Source of the DNA: Epiperipatus broadwayi | Lineage: Eukaryota; Onychophora; Udeonychophora; Euonychophora; Peripatidae | Assembly: GCA_028023455.1 (NCBI GenBank) | Contig: JAQFVV010000151.1 | Location: 715,001 to 779,000, forward strand | Direction: 5' to 3' | DNA length: 64,000 nt | In this document: positions 10,840 through 21,640 of the stretch, in pieces | Layout of the letters: every line of letters begins with the position of its first letter | Position numbering within the stretch: position 1 is the first letter of the stretch | Program-made: the position numbers and the translations under genes | Notes under the pieces: model-generated | Databases searched by the model: none | What the model was told of the DNA's origin: nothing | The model's input: only the letters and a program-made list of their open reading frames with translations

Positions 10840-11650
10840 AGAGCAAAATGTAGTTGAGGAAGATAGAATAGAGTATGTTTTTAGTGGATGTGGCAAAAGA
10901 TATGGAAGAAAAAAATAAGTAGTGTAATGAACATGATTAGCCAAAGAATAAGTAAGATAGGAGAGGTAAAGAATGTAGAAGCAAAATTAAAATTGTTAGA
11001 AATAAATTGTGAGCAGATAAAGGAATTATAGAATAGGAATAATAAGGATGAAGTAGATAACAAAGTCCGGAACGTGGAAGAGAATGTTACAGGTGAAATA
11101 GGGAAAGTAAATTATGAGACAGTATTGATAGGGGATTTGCTAATTAGAGAATGTGGAGATATAATTGCAAGGGACAATAGAAACAGGTATGTAAGAATAT
11201 GTCTGCCTGGACCTAGAATTAAGGATGTTACAGATAAGGTAAAAAACAAGGGAGTAGAGATGTGTATGTTATGGTAGGGACAAATAATTTGTCAGAACCA
11301 TTGGAGAGAGTAATGAATGAGTACATATTTGATTAGTAATTTGAGTAAAATTAAAGGAAGAGTAGGAATAGTTGGATTATTATCAAGATTTGATAATAGT
11401 TATATGTTAAATAGGTAAATGAGAGATTGAAAAAATTGTGTGAGAGAAATGATATTATATTTATGGATGTGTGGGATTTTTTTATTAGTAAAAGGGAGTT
11501 ATATAGTAAGGATAGATTGACTTAGCAAAACAAGGAAGTGAAGTTTTAGGAAGTTTGATTTATAAGGAATATAGTTCAGGAAACTTATAAAGGGGGTGGA
11601 GTTTTAAATTGCAGTGTTATCAGAAAGAAGAAGAAAGGATGAAATGTAAG
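10840..11650 (+). pseudogene. LINE2 ORF1: coiled-coil plus SGNH/esterase-like domain
   Basis: Around 10915-11070 the frame gives a charged heptad-like stretch (ISKIGEVKNVEAKLKLLEINC). It is followed at 11100-11160 by TVLIGDLLIRECGD, which matches the GDSLIRG block I of SGNH hydrolases, then RICLPGPRIKDVTDKVK. About 11270-11300 gives VGTN (block III-like GxND), and 11450-11480 gives IIFMDVWDFF. Esterase-like ORF1 proteins occur in several LINE clades and are thought to help RNP or lipid interaction. The nucleophile serine of block I is replaced by leucine here. Several stops interrupt it. Confidence 0.6.
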
Positions 11651-11679
11651 AAATAAACAAAGGGTATGATTTAGATATA

Positions 11680-12480
11680 AATGTAGATGTGGACAGAAAA
11701 TGGGTCTGTAAAATTAATGGTAAGCAAGTTATTTATAAATGTAATTAAGAAGATAAGAGTCAAAAGAATTTATAAAAGAATAGTTAGGAAAAAAGAAATC
11801 GTTAAAATTGGATATTTGAATATGCAAGATGGTAGGAGTCAAGAAAAGTGGCTGGAATTAAACAAATCAGTTAAAAATGAAAGATACTAGCAGTAGTGGA
11901 AACACATCTAAGAGAAGCAGAACCTATACTGGAAGACAGTATGGCAGAGTATAAATAGAATATAAAAATAAAAAAGGGGTGGTGGTATAGGAGTTATGTC
12001 ATAAAAATATTTAAATAGTTAAATGTCAAGAACCTTTGTGGTTTGAGATAAGGTTAGAAAGACAAAAATGAATGGTGGCTATAGTGTATATAACCACTGG
12101 AGATAGTCAAACTATAATGGACTAGAACAGTAGCATATATAAATGTCTAGTTAAGAATACATAGTTTCAAAATAAATGGGAAGAGAATAATGGTTATAAG
12201 GGATATGAATGGGCATATTGAAGAAACTGATGATGTAGATAACAAAAATGGATAACTTTTGAAGAATTTTTGTCAGAGTGAATTTGAGCACTGAGAATTT
12301 ATCAAATATTTATGGGGAACAGTACACATGGTCTAAAAATAATATATTTCACACAATAGATTATGTATTAGTAGAGAAAGAAGGAATGAATAAAGTACAG
12401 AAAATTAAGGTGTTTGATAATGAAGACAAAGTATGTAATAGTGATCATAATTTCTTTTATAATATAAAAGATTAGTTAAT
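11680..12480 (+). pseudogene. LINE2 endonuclease (EEP family)
   Basis: VKIGYLNMQDG...KWLEL (about 11800-11860) is the N-terminal beta strand of the endonuclease. VVETHLRE (11892-11916) holds the catalytic glutamate position. RDMNGHIEETD (about 12200-12235) is the D-x-N block, decayed from GDxNAH. YTWSKNNIFHTIDYVLV (12315-12370) and the following SDHN block (12440) complete the family. The order and motifs match apurinic-like endonucleases that nick DNA for target-primed reverse transcription. Frameshifts and a lost G in the GDxN block imply inactivity. Confidence 0.7.
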
Positions 12481-13079
12481 GTGATGGAAATAGTAATAAA
12501 AGTAGAAAGGATAGTGAAAGATGTGGATGGAGAATGAATGGAAGAATAAGTTAGAAGAATATAAAATAAAAGTAGAAGAAACCATGGAAGAGTTGGTTGG
12601 GGGTAAATATAAAGACAGGTATGGAGAAGTAAAATAGGGTTTTAGGTGAGAATATTCAGAAGAATAAAAGTAATAGAAAAGTGAGAATTAAGTAAAAGTG
12701 TAAAAGATAGAAAAAAAAGCATGGAGTTATTAATAACAAAGAAAGTGGTAGATGTTAAATAGGAAAAGTATTTAAAAAAAAAAAGTTGGTTGAAATAGAT
12801 AATTATAGAGAGAGAATAAAATTAAATATTAAATTGTTGGAGGATATTAATAAAAGTGGAGGAGATGGGAATAAAAAATTTTGGAAATACATTAAAAGAA
12901 GAAATGTAGGGGGGAGAGAAATAGTATTACTAGATGATGATGGAATAGAGTCTAGATCTAGAGAAGAATTAGAGACAAATCTTAAATAAGTATGTAATGG
13001 ATATAGAAAAGATGTTAGATATGAACCCTAGAATGATAGCAAACATAAAAGCATATAGTAATAGAAATATTAGGTTTAT

Positions 13080-14350
13080 AGAAAATGAACTGAATAAGGC
13101 CGGGAAGAAATTGAAAAGGGGAAAGACAAGAGGTTTAGATGGATGGGCAGCATAGAGCAAAATTAAACCTATTATCATGTTTAATAAGAGGGCACAGAAA
13201 AGAGATTTTCCAGATAGTTGGAATAATACAAGAGTAAGGCTACTATTTAAAAGAAAGGGTAAGGATCATAGAAAGTTAAGCAATTATAGACCGATAATGG
13301 TAACATCAGTGTTATATAAAGTTTTTGCATATATAGTAACTGGAAGGGTCGCGTAGATGGAAGAAAATAATATAGTGGGAGAAATACAAGGAGGTTTTCA
13401 ATCGGATAGGCATATAGGAGATAGTTTATTTGTAGTTACACAACTTATAGATATGAGAAGAAAGATAGACAGTTATATATGGTTTTTATAGATATAGAGA
13501 AACTATATGATAGAGTAAATAGAAAGAGATCATGGGTAAGTTTAGTAAATTTGGGAATGGATGGAGCTTTAGTGGATCTTATTAAGAAATTGTATGAAAA
13601 TAATTGCTATATGTATCAATTAGGAAATATAGAATCAGTTAAAATTAAAAATGGAAGGATGCCCTATGTCACCTATTTTGTTTTTGTTGTATTTGAGAGA
13701 AATGGAGAGAGCAATAGAAAGACGAGGAAGAGGAGTAGCGATACCATTAATAGTTGGCAAGAGAGTATACACAGTATTGGGTCTTTTATATGCAGATGGT
13801 GTCCTCTTGTGCATAGAAAGAAGGGAAGACATGGAAGTTATGCTGAGGATATCTGCAAGGGTGGGTAAAGATATAGGAATTAAATTTAGTGAAGAAAAAT
13901 CCAAAGTAATGATGATTAATACTGGGGAAAGAGAAGACAAAGAATTTTTATTGGGAGATACAAAATTAAGTATGGTGAATAGGCATATCTATTTGAGAAT
14001 CATCTTAAGTAATCAGAGAAATTTCTTGGAATGAGAAAAAATTGATAAATGAAGCAAAGAAAAGAAAGAGACTGATAAAGAAATTAATAGTGTTTTCATG
14101 TAATAAATATGATGCAGATAGAATTGTATGGAAGGGAATGGCAGTAGCAGAGATAACATATGGTAATGATGCATTACGTGTTAGTAAAGGGCTGTTAGAT
14201 TATTTAGAAAAAGTACAAAGAGAAATAGGAAGACATGCATTAGATGCAGACGTGTGGACAGCAAAGGAAACAATTCAAGGGGAAATTGGATGGTCAAGTT
14301 TTTATATGAAAGATGCAAAAAGCAAAATGAAAATGTTCGGTAGATTGTAG
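13080..14350 (+). pseudogene. LINE2 reverse transcriptase
   Basis: In order: VRLLFKRKGKDHRKLSNYRPI (13230-13290), QGGFQSDRHIGDS (13390-13425), motif A FIDIEKLYDRV (13484-13515), motif B EGCPMSPILFLLYL (13653-13695) after a frameshift, and motif C LYADGVLLC (13787-13815), where the catalytic YADD has become YADG. The thumb follows to about 14030, then LEKVQREIGRHAL at 14200. Length and spacing fit a full RT. The lost aspartate and the shifts near 13650 and 14030 make this copy dead. The LINE clade cannot be fixed by eye; it is not RTE. Confidence 0.8.
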
Positions 14351-14734
14351 TTTATGGATAATGAGAATAGCCAAAATAGTATTTAATTGGGTTATGAGTA
14401 AAGGGCAGGCAACAAGATGAGTGAGAAAAGTAGTACAGTATGCAGAAGATTTGGATAAAGAATTTATGTCGGTATACTTATACAAAAGATGGGATGATTG
14501 TGTTAGAATTGTTATGTGTTGTAGTGACAAGGAATGGGATAGAAGAATAGATGCATTAATAAAGAATAAAGAGTTGGAGAAATGGAGATCTAGTATGGAG
14601 AGTAAGAGTTTAAATGTATGTAAAAGTCAACAGAATATTGGGTGCGAGTTAATTTATAATAATTTAGTTTACTGCTTAAGGCTCAAACAGGAACTTTAGC
14701 AATAAGAGAATATATACATAAATGGAAAAATGTG

Positions 14735-14860
14735 GGTGATTTAATCTGCAAGTTGTGTAAGGAAGGCATAGAAAATATTAGGCATCTGTTAATTGAATGT
14801 AGATGCCTGCAAGCAGAAAGGGTACAAATAATGAAGTTGTGGAAAAATAAATATATAAAT
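14735..14860 (+). pseudogene. LINE2 C-terminal zinc-knuckle-like segment
   Basis: NVGDLICKLCKEGIENIRHLLIECRCL carries C-x2-C, then H, then x4-C, a knuckle found near the end of LINE ORF2 proteins (written here in parts: CKLC, RHLLIEC). The same block is at 44545-44811 on the minus strand in copy B. Coding continues after the nested insert at 15356. Confidence 0.7.
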
Positions 14861-14911
14861 TTCATTAACACTCCTTTAACACTTTAAGCAAATAATCTTT
14901 ATTTATAACAG

Positions 14912-14939
14912 TTTCGACTATCCTAGCAGTCTTCTTCAG
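14912..14939 (-). ncRNA. hammerhead-like core, left arm
   Basis: On the minus strand: CTGAAGA, stem region agactg..tagtc, GAAACTG. CUGANGA tolerates any base at the fifth position, so CTGAAGA is a valid core. Helix II here pairs gact with agtc. Confidence 0.5.
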
Positions 14940-15182
14940 ATCTACAATAAAAAATTATATAAATATTACATCAATACAACCAAAAATTCTTATTCTTTAT
15001 ATTTTCATACAATCACCATTATAAAATTATAATAAAACAAAATAATGCAAAGCAAAACAACTGATTCCAAAAACTTTTAAACAAAATTTTTAAACTTTTA
15101 AAATCCAAAACATAAAAATTAAAAATTCTTTAAAATTATTTTTAAAATTGATGTAATATTTGTATAATTTTTTGTTGTAGAC

Positions 15183-15210
15183 CTGAAGAAGACTGCTAGG
15201 ACAATCGAAA
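15183..15210 (+). ncRNA. hammerhead-like core, right arm
   Basis: CTGAAGA, gactg / ctagga / caatc, GAAACTGTT. Stem II pairs with one C-A mismatch (gactg against caatc), repaired in sister copies by gattg/caat or gactg/cagtc. Confidence 0.5.
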
Positions 15211-15355
15211 CTGTTATAAATAAAGATTATTTGCTTAAAGTGCTAAAGGAGTGTTAATGAAGTTTATATTGAAATATAAAAAGAAGTAAAATATAGAGGG
15301 AGAAAGAAGCAATAGATAAGAGTTATATAAGAATAAATATAAACAAAATGATTAT

Positions 15356-15550
15356 ATGAAAAGAGAGCTCTTGGTTTTTATGCAGAGTTTGGGAAAAGAT
15401 AAGGAGGGTATAGATATAAAGGCCATGGAGTTGACAAAGATTATGTTGTGGAAATGGGATAAAGCATTTTATGGAGAATATGGGAAAAGCTTAAGGCAGG
15501 AAATGGAAAGGGAAGGTAAAATGACTAGTAGGTTCTCTGGGCATAGTGGC
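15356..15550 (+). pseudogene. LINE2 ORF2 terminal segment
   Basis: Reads ELLVFMQSLGKDKEGIDIKAMELTKIMLWKWD and ends after GHSG. The same LGKDK..IDIKA.ELTKIMLWKWD segment occurs at 44545-44811, showing that both belong to one LINE family. It is the last part of ORF2, separated from the knuckle by the nested foldback. Confidence 0.75.
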
Positions 15551-15959
15551 TGAGAGATTCCTGACTCTGAATAAGGAGAAGTCACAGTGCATCACATTGT
15601 ATGTTTTTTTAATTTGTCAAAACAGCAATCAAAAAATACAAAACAACAACATTAGTATAAATATATAAAGATAAAGTTTCTAGAGACATTTATTATAAGT
15701 GGTTTTGCTTCAAAAATATAAAAAAGTTTCTTAAAATATTTAAAAGCAATTAAATATAATTTGAGGATCTTGGATAAAAACTTCAAAATATAACTTTTCA
15801 CAATAGGAATAATTATAATTATTTTACTTAACAAATTAGCTAAAAAAAACCAAGTGTTTATTTTTTTTTTTTTTATTGAAAGTAATTCACAAGCAGATTA
15901 AACTCTCAGCATAAGCTATCGAACCCCTTCATCACGGAACCAATTAATTAACAATTCCA

Positions 15960-16245
15960 AAGACAAATTGTCGATTGAATCTACACATCAAGTGGTTTAT
16001 AAAATTAAATGCAGCCAACGTGCATGCAATTTAGCATATTATGGGAAATCGTGGGCCAACCGGTTAACTATATTGGCCCAACACCACAAACAAAAAACCA
16101 GCCATATATTTGAATTGTCAAAAGCTAAAATTGTATATATGAAGAAAGAGAACAGAAAGCGGAAAATAAAATAGGCCTGAGCAATAGGATCAATCAATAG
16201 AAAGGATACAAGCATTCCTCTATCAAAGAAGTGGGCTATTTGAAT
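15960..16245 (+). pseudogene. PLE GIY-YIG endonuclease fragment (P2)
   Basis: ESTHQVVYKIKCSQRACNLAYYGKSWANRL matches the GIY (VVYKIKC), C-x4-C and YYG parts of the domain; HHKQKTSHIFELSKAKIVYMKKENRKRKIK matches the TGH..E and KRKIK(E) parts. The final blocks SINRKDTSIPLSKKWA match the C-terminal end of P5 at 55661 (SINRRDT..SISKKWS), so P2 and P5 are one PLE lineage. A stop replaces part of the KIKEA helix, and the R..EH helix is partly deleted. Confidence 0.75.
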
Positions 16246-16249
16246 AAAT

Positions 16250-17425
16250 TTTAATATTTTGAATAGCTAATTAATCACAACATATACACTAATATCAAGA
16301 AATCTATAGTTATATTACTATGAGCTACGAATATAATATACATGATATATCAAAAGCATGTTAGGCAGTAATAAAGCTGAATATTTTTTACAAATCTATC
16401 CTTCCTGTCTATGTGTTCATTAACAATCATTTATTAAGTTACAAATCTATCCTTCCTGTCTATGTGTTCATTAACAATCATTTATTAAGTTAGCTCAAAA
16501 AAGGAAATATTTTATAGTTGAATTATTTAAAATGCAGTAAATATTGAAAAATATAAAGATAAAAGAAAATTTTAATTCTATCTATTTAGAAAAAAGAAGA
16601 ACTTTCATTATTATTATTTAAAAAACCTAATATTACATGAAATAAAAAAAAAAAGATGGCTAGATAAAAATTATCACACATGAGCTGTGTGTAGAATTTG
16701 TGAATAAAATAAATGTACAAATGAATAGAATAAAAATGTTAGTTGTTAACTTTTAGAAAAGGAATGAGTAAAGCTAAGTCATAAAAATCATAATAATTAT
16801 CTGCAGAAATGTCAGAGATAAGCAATGAATCAATAATAAAAATAATTAAAGAGAAATGGAAAATAAATCTTTGATTAGCCAAATCAGTTATTGTGGATGA
16901 CATTTATTACAAGCCATTGAAAATAGGGTAATTCAATCACTCAAAGAAAAACCACAATGAATGATTGAGAAATATGTAAGTATTCAAAGAAGCTCAAATT
17001 TGAACTTTGGATAGGATAAAAAGCTATCGAGATAGATTATTTTTTTGGAAAGCAACTTTGTTAACGGAAAAGATATGATTATATCAAATAATATCACCAA
17101 AAAAGATAACATCTGATGCACAGTTTGAATAATTATTTTCCAGTACTTTAAGCTAGCTATGCACTATTACATCTACTCACAATTGTGTAATGACATAAAC
17201 AGTGTTCCCATTTGAAATTCCTTAGACTGCAACAATAAACTTTTAATGGGCAAACACCAAAGAAAATACTATAATAAAATTTATTTTTATCTTAGAAAAA
17301 TTGCACACTATATAAAAATCAGAGTCGGGAAACTGAAAAAATAATAGTCTATCAAAACATGAAGCAAAATTCATATCTTAATTTTCATACAAACTTAAAA
17401 AGCAAATTCATAGTACAAATACTAT
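16250..17425. other. intronic sequence, no gene seen
   Basis: AT-rich intron 1 sequence holding only the 51-bp tandem duplication at 16390-16491. No recognised element. Confidence 0.45.
16390..16491. repeat. perfect 51-bp tandem duplication
   Basis: 16390-16440 and 16441-16491 are identical 51-mers beginning acaaatctatccttcctgtc. The lack of differences indicates a recent duplication or an assembly artefact. Confidence 0.9.
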
Positions 17426-17625
17426 GCTCAAAACAGGCAAAACTCTCTATATGTATTGCCACTCAGTTCAAGCCAGAGTAATCAATGGATGTCAGAAGGC
17501 TTGTGCATAAAATTCCCATTTAGTGCCTACTCATCCAATATCCCCAGACTAGTTTCTGGCTTGTGGCCTTCATCAGTGAAATGATGATCATGTGGTGAAA
17601 TACTACGCTCCTGGTTACAAGTCTC
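17425..17625 (-). mobile_element. hammerhead family A copy
   Basis: Begins with the arm caggcaaaactctc and contains the tRNA-unrelated block gtaatcaatggatg..ggcttgtgcataaaat..cctactcatccaatatcc, then the ribozyme core in antisense. It continues past the core with a flank different from other copies. The right inverted arm is missing, so the copy is truncated. Confidence 0.7.
17541..17580 (-). ncRNA. hammerhead ribozyme, family A
   Basis: Minus strand reads tttca, CTGATGA, aggc / cacaa / gcca, GAAACTAGTC, tgggga. The core is intact; stem II has three G-C pairs plus an A.A closing mismatch. Helix III is the palindrome ACTAGT, as in hammerheads that act as dimers, and GTC is the preferred NUH site. 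Stem I is weak (mostly G.U). Confidence 0.7.
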
Positions 17626-17729
17626 CGAAATTGAAATTTAATAAGTGAATTTGCATAATAATAATCAACTACTCATAATTTATTGACACTTAGTTCAAAA
17701 TTTTAGTTAAAAAAAATATATTTCTTTTT

Positions 17730-17814
17730 ATTTTTTCAATTGTTATTATTATTATTTTTTTTAACATTTAAATTTTTTCAATTGTTATTATTATTATTTT
17801 TTTTTAACATTTAA
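17730..17814. repeat. tandem duplication, about 42 bp
   Basis: Two near-identical units of attttttcaattgttatta with a T-rich tail, 17730-17771 and 17772-17814. Low complexity. Confidence 0.8.
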
Positions 17815-17982
17815 AGATCTTTGTAAGTTATTAATTCAAATACTGAATAATGCATTTTGTAATACATTATAAATATTATAAAAATCAATCAACCAATGAA
17901 ATGGAAATATTCTCAGACAACATCAACTTAATTATTAACTAGAGATTTCATTTAACTTTAACAGGTTTAAAGTTATACTCAC

Positions 17983-18153
17983 AAGTCCAAAGAATGCAGA
18001 GCAAAGCGCTAAGGTCTTCAGAAATTTCACTTTGTAGCTTCCATGAACATCAGTTTTAGATTTAATGCGATTAGTCAGCAAATCAGTCTGATCAAACAAT
18101 ATCATGTCGCCATCATCCTCGGCATCCATTTCAACATCTTTATTGTCTAACAT
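17983..18153 (-). CDS. MFSD4/NaGLT1-like transporter, exon 1
   Basis: 57 codons from ATG at 18153 (MLDNKDVEMDAEDDGD...). The acidic, hydrophilic first 45 residues are cytosolic. The end KFLKTLALCSAFFGL is the start of TM1. The donor is CTT|GTGAGT at 17982, phase 0. Joined to the exon at 8055 it reads through TM1 as SAFFGL-GLCFAVVGPTLLDL, as expected for the MFS N-terminus of this family. The ATG at 18153 is the first ATG downstream of a stop-rich leader. The intron to exon 2 is 9.9 kb. The 5' UTR and promoter lie to the right. Later exons, carrying most of the 12-TM protein, are outside the window. Confidence 0.8.
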
Positions 18154-19125
18154 TACTATCAATTATTTTCTATTACCTATAATATAGATTATTTTCATTA
18201 ACATAATAATATATTTCATAAAAACATGACTATCAGATTAAAAATTCACAAAAGTAATAAATATTAACATCTAAACAACTGCAGGTCTAAAACGAGAAAT
18301 AAAACTTACTAAAGTACAAAAATAACTATTAATATTCATTTATAAACCAAAAGCAGTTCTCCATTTTACCTTCATCTATTGATAGCTTGAGTCTGTATCT
18401 ACAATAGATGGCGCTAGAATAGAGCATTGATCTTGGTTTATCATATTATGAAAGTTAAAGAATTAATTAACTTGCTATTATTATCATCCATTTTTTTTAT
18501 ATAAATGTATGTATAAGTGGATATAATTGATTCAAAAAAACTTGAACAGATTTATCAGACCAGCTGTAAAACCATGATGGAGTAATATTTCAACACTATT
18601 TTGTTTAAATAATATTAAAAAAATGAAAACCAGAACTCATTCTTTTAACCTTGCATAAGTTGCAATCAAAAAAATTGCAGCAGAGACCACGTGTATCCAA
18701 GAAATACATTACTCATTAGTATATGCTAAAACTTGAAGAAAAAAAATTCAAAACACTGAGAATTTTCCAATATTATATTTATTAAACCACTGAAACATCA
18801 CATAGTATCCATATTTTTATGCTTCCATTAGGTGCCACTAATTATGTGAGAAAAATATTGCTACTATTGTATTTATATAATAAAATACATGACATTTTAT
18901 TTATTTTCAGTTAGTCTATAAATTATTAAAGAAAGAAGTATAAAAATATAAAGATCATACTCAAAAAAAGTGGGTAAAACGTCACGTATTCAAGATTACT
19001 ATAATATACAAATAAACAATTTAAAAACATTCTAAATTTGCATTTATTATATTTAACATATTTTTTATTTACTTTCACACTTTGTTTTGCTATAATATTT
19101 TATATAATTTGTACACCAAACATCA
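18154..19125. other. upstream of the transporter gene; promoter not resolved
   Basis: 5' flank of the transporter start. A gatggcgctag block near 18407 is the only less AT-rich motif and could lie in a promoter, but nothing decides this. The rest is AT-rich with no recognised element. Confidence 0.3.
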
Positions 19126-19134
19126 AACAATTTA

Positions 19135-19215
19135 TGACAAAAGTTCTTTATTATATATATACATTCAACCTGACATTTTGACTGTTCTGCAGTCTTCTTC
19201 AAAGTTATGACATAA
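19135..19215 (-). repeat. PLE-type terminal fragment with decayed hammerhead core
   Basis: Minus strand at 19176-19203 reads TTGAAGA, gactg / cagaa / cagtc, AAAATGTC. Stem II is a perfect 5-bp helix, but the first core C and the G of GAAA are changed. It lies just beyond the 3' end of RTE copy D. Confidence 0.6.
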
Positions 19216-19239
19216 TAATAAATAAAATAAATATATAAT

Positions 19240-20820
19240 CATCATCATCATCAACCATTATCAATCCACTGCAGGATGAAGGTCTCTCCAAGTTCAATCC
19301 ATCTTCTCCGAACTTTAGCTTCTCTTCTCCACATCATCCCTGCACAATTTCTTATTTCATCCATCCATCTCACATGTGGTCTCTTTCTGGGTCTTTTATA
19401 ATCTCTTGGAATCCAGTTTAAGATTTCAATTGTTCATCTATTATCATCTCTTCTGGCAATATGTCCAGCCCAACTCCACTTCAGTCTTTTAATTTTTCAA
19501 TAAGGTCAGTAACACCAGTTTGTTCTTTTACCCATATATTGCATTTTTGATGTCTTCTTGTTACTCCCAACATACATCTCTCCATACCTTTTTGAATGGT
19601 CTGATATTTCTGTATTTCTCTACTATTAAGAGTTCAAGTCTCAGATCCATAAGTAAGAACTGGTAAAACACATTTATTAAAAACCTTCCTTTTCAAATAC
19701 ATAGATATATTTCCTTTTAGGTTATTTCTACCAAAAGCACTCTAACCAAGTTTAATTCTATGATTAATTTCATCCATTATGTTTCTATCTGTATTAATAA
19801 TCTGACCAAGGTATTTGTAGTTGGTAACTTCTAACTCATCATAATTGATCTTTATTTCCATATTTTGAGAAAAACCACATTACTTTAGTCTTTTTAACAT
19901 TTATCTTTAGTCCTACTTTCTTACTTTCATCTGATAACTCCCGCAACATTTCCTGCAGCTCTAAAGCATTATTTACAAAAACAACTACATCATTTGCAAA
20001 ATCTAAATGACTTAAATAATCTCCATTTACTTTCACTCCTTTAGCTTCCCATTTTAATCCACAAAATACTTTTTGCAGCACTACTGTAAAAATTTTTGGA
20101 GATATGTAGTCATCCTGTCTTACACCCTTCTCAATGTTGATTTCCCCCTAGTATCATTATATAATCTAATTGTTGCTGTTGCATTTTTATAAATATTATT
20201 TAAATATGACAATATCCTGGATCTATACCTTGATGATCCAATGCTTTAATCACTGAAGAAATGTTTATAGAATCAAATGCCTTTTCATAATCTACAAATC
20301 CAAAGCATAATGGCAACTCGTATTCATTTGTCCTTTCTATAACTTCTCTCAATACCTAGATATGATCTACGGTACTAAAACCACTTTTAAAGCCAGCTTG
20401 TTCTCTTGGTTGGTGGAAATCCAATGTTCTCTATAGATGAGTTGTAATTATCTTGGTAAAATATTGGTATAAAACTGATAAAAGGCTGTTAGGTCTATCA
20501 TTTCTAATATCTTCTTTATCACCTTTTTTAAATATTAATATTAATAGTACATTCTTCCAATCATCTGGTACATCTTTATCATTTAGACATTTGGTATATA
20601 ACTTCTGCTAAAAAAAATTCTATTTCTTCACCTGCTTCTTTTAATATATCAATTATAATTCCATCATTACATGGAGCCTTTCCTTTCTTCATAAATTTAA
20701 TTGCATGTCTCACTTCTTCATTTAAAATTCTGGGCAATTCGGCAGATATAATAGATATAAGAGGTACTTGTTCTTTATTACTATATAATCCTTGATAAGA
20801 AGTCTTCTATCCATTTCAAG
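19240..20820 (-). pseudogene. RTE-type LINE copy D, 3' part (RT)
   Basis: Minus-strand RT from a KWIEDF..YSNKEQ block at 20810 down to the 3' end at about 19240, where an ATG/CAT repeat tail follows. It matches the copy at 62-64 kb along its whole length: ELPRILNEEV near 20740, NYRPI-type region near 20490, motif A near 20295, FANDVV (decayed FADD) at 19839-20081, and the C-terminal KIKRLKWSWAGHI block near 19470. Several single-base indels and stops. It is joined head-to-head with the inverted 5' part to the right. Confidence 0.85.
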
Positions 20821-21640
20821 ATGTCAGTTTGTGCCCCAACAAGTTCTCATAGTGATGAAGTAGTAGAAGATTTTTATATGGATGTACAAAAGGCTTTTGA
20901 TCAGAATAAACAAAATTTTAAAATTGTTATGGGAGACTTTAATGCTAGAATTGGTAAACAAATGAAAGATGAAAGTGCTGTAATTTTGGTTATTGTAATA
21001 GAAATGAGAGAGGACATAGACTTGTAGAGTTTGAAGAAAAATAAAAACTTTATTTTATGAATTCTTTTTTTTTGAGAAAAATGTTAAAAGGAAATGGACA
21101 TGGAAGCATCCAAATGAAGGTACAGCAGAATTGAATTATATTTTGATTAACAGAAAATATATATTTCAAGATTGTAATGTTCCTAATAAATTTAACACAG
21201 GAAGTGATCACCGATTAAGTAAGATGTATGATATGTGTTAATGCAAAACTAGAGAGTCAAAAATTATTAAGAAAAACAACATTTACAGTTGATATTCCTA
21301 ATCTTCAGAAACATTCTAATGAATTTAAATTAGAACTTATAAATCGGTTTCAAGTATTAGTAGATTTTGAACATGATTCAGGTTTGAATGAAATTAATAT
21401 GAAAATAACTGATGCACTTTTAAAAACTGCAGCAAAGATAGCTGGTAGAAAGAAACAATAATTGACCAATAAAATTTCTACTGAAACTAGAGAATTTATG
21501 AAGAAAAGAATGAATATGAAGAGATACAAAAATGATGCATTAAAAAGAATTGAATATCTCAAATTTTGTAAAATGGTATGGAAAAGTTGAAAATGATATA
21601 AGAAAGTATAACTGAAAACTAGCAAGTAAAGCAACCAAGT
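20821..21640 (+). pseudogene. RTE-type LINE copy D, inverted 5' part (endonuclease)
   Basis: VCAPTSSHSDE..EDFY, then VMGDFNARIGK (residues 37-46 of the first open stretch) is the endonuclease D-x-N block. KRKWTWKHPNEGTAELNYILI and TGSDHRL (about 21085-21220) are the W and SDH blocks. The frame then runs to the KKRMNMK..KNDALKRIEYL..CKMV segment (21495-21575), which in the intact element lies just before the RT. So this is the missing upstream part of the neighbouring minus-strand copy, in opposite orientation. It has a few indels. Confidence 0.85.

Larger units (their letters stand above)
14850..15275. mobile_element. PLE-like foldback nested in LINE2
   Basis: Left arm 14855-14975 and right arm 15145-15270 are near-perfect reverse complements. 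Each carries one hammerhead-like core pointing outward (minus at 14912-14939, plus at 15183-15210). LINE2 coding sequence is interrupted exactly by this unit: KLWKNKY stops near 14855 and resumes near 15275. The spacer is A/T-rich. Confidence 0.8.
10540..15600 (+). mobile_element. SGNH-ORF1 LINE, near full-length relic (LINE2 copy A)
   Basis: A single non-LTR retrotransposon in sense orientation. The extent is visible as a strong purine excess on the plus strand from about 10540. Order: ORF1 with a coiled-coil and SGNH-like domain (10840-11650), apurinic-type endonuclease (about 11680-12480), reverse transcriptase (about 13080-14350), a cysteine-histidine knuckle (14735-14830) and a WKWD-containing tail (15356-15550). 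A foldback of about 420 bp (14850-15275) splits the tail. The 3' end, near 15600, matches the end of the copy at 44440. Stops and shifts are frequent. Confidence 0.8.

Noticed and set aside
14294-14530. Minus-strand ORF inside LINE2
   Set aside because: Antisense of the LINE coding region; no independent support.
18400-18425. Promoter call for the transporter at the gatggcgctag block
   Set aside because: A single short motif without TATA, initiator or transcript evidence.
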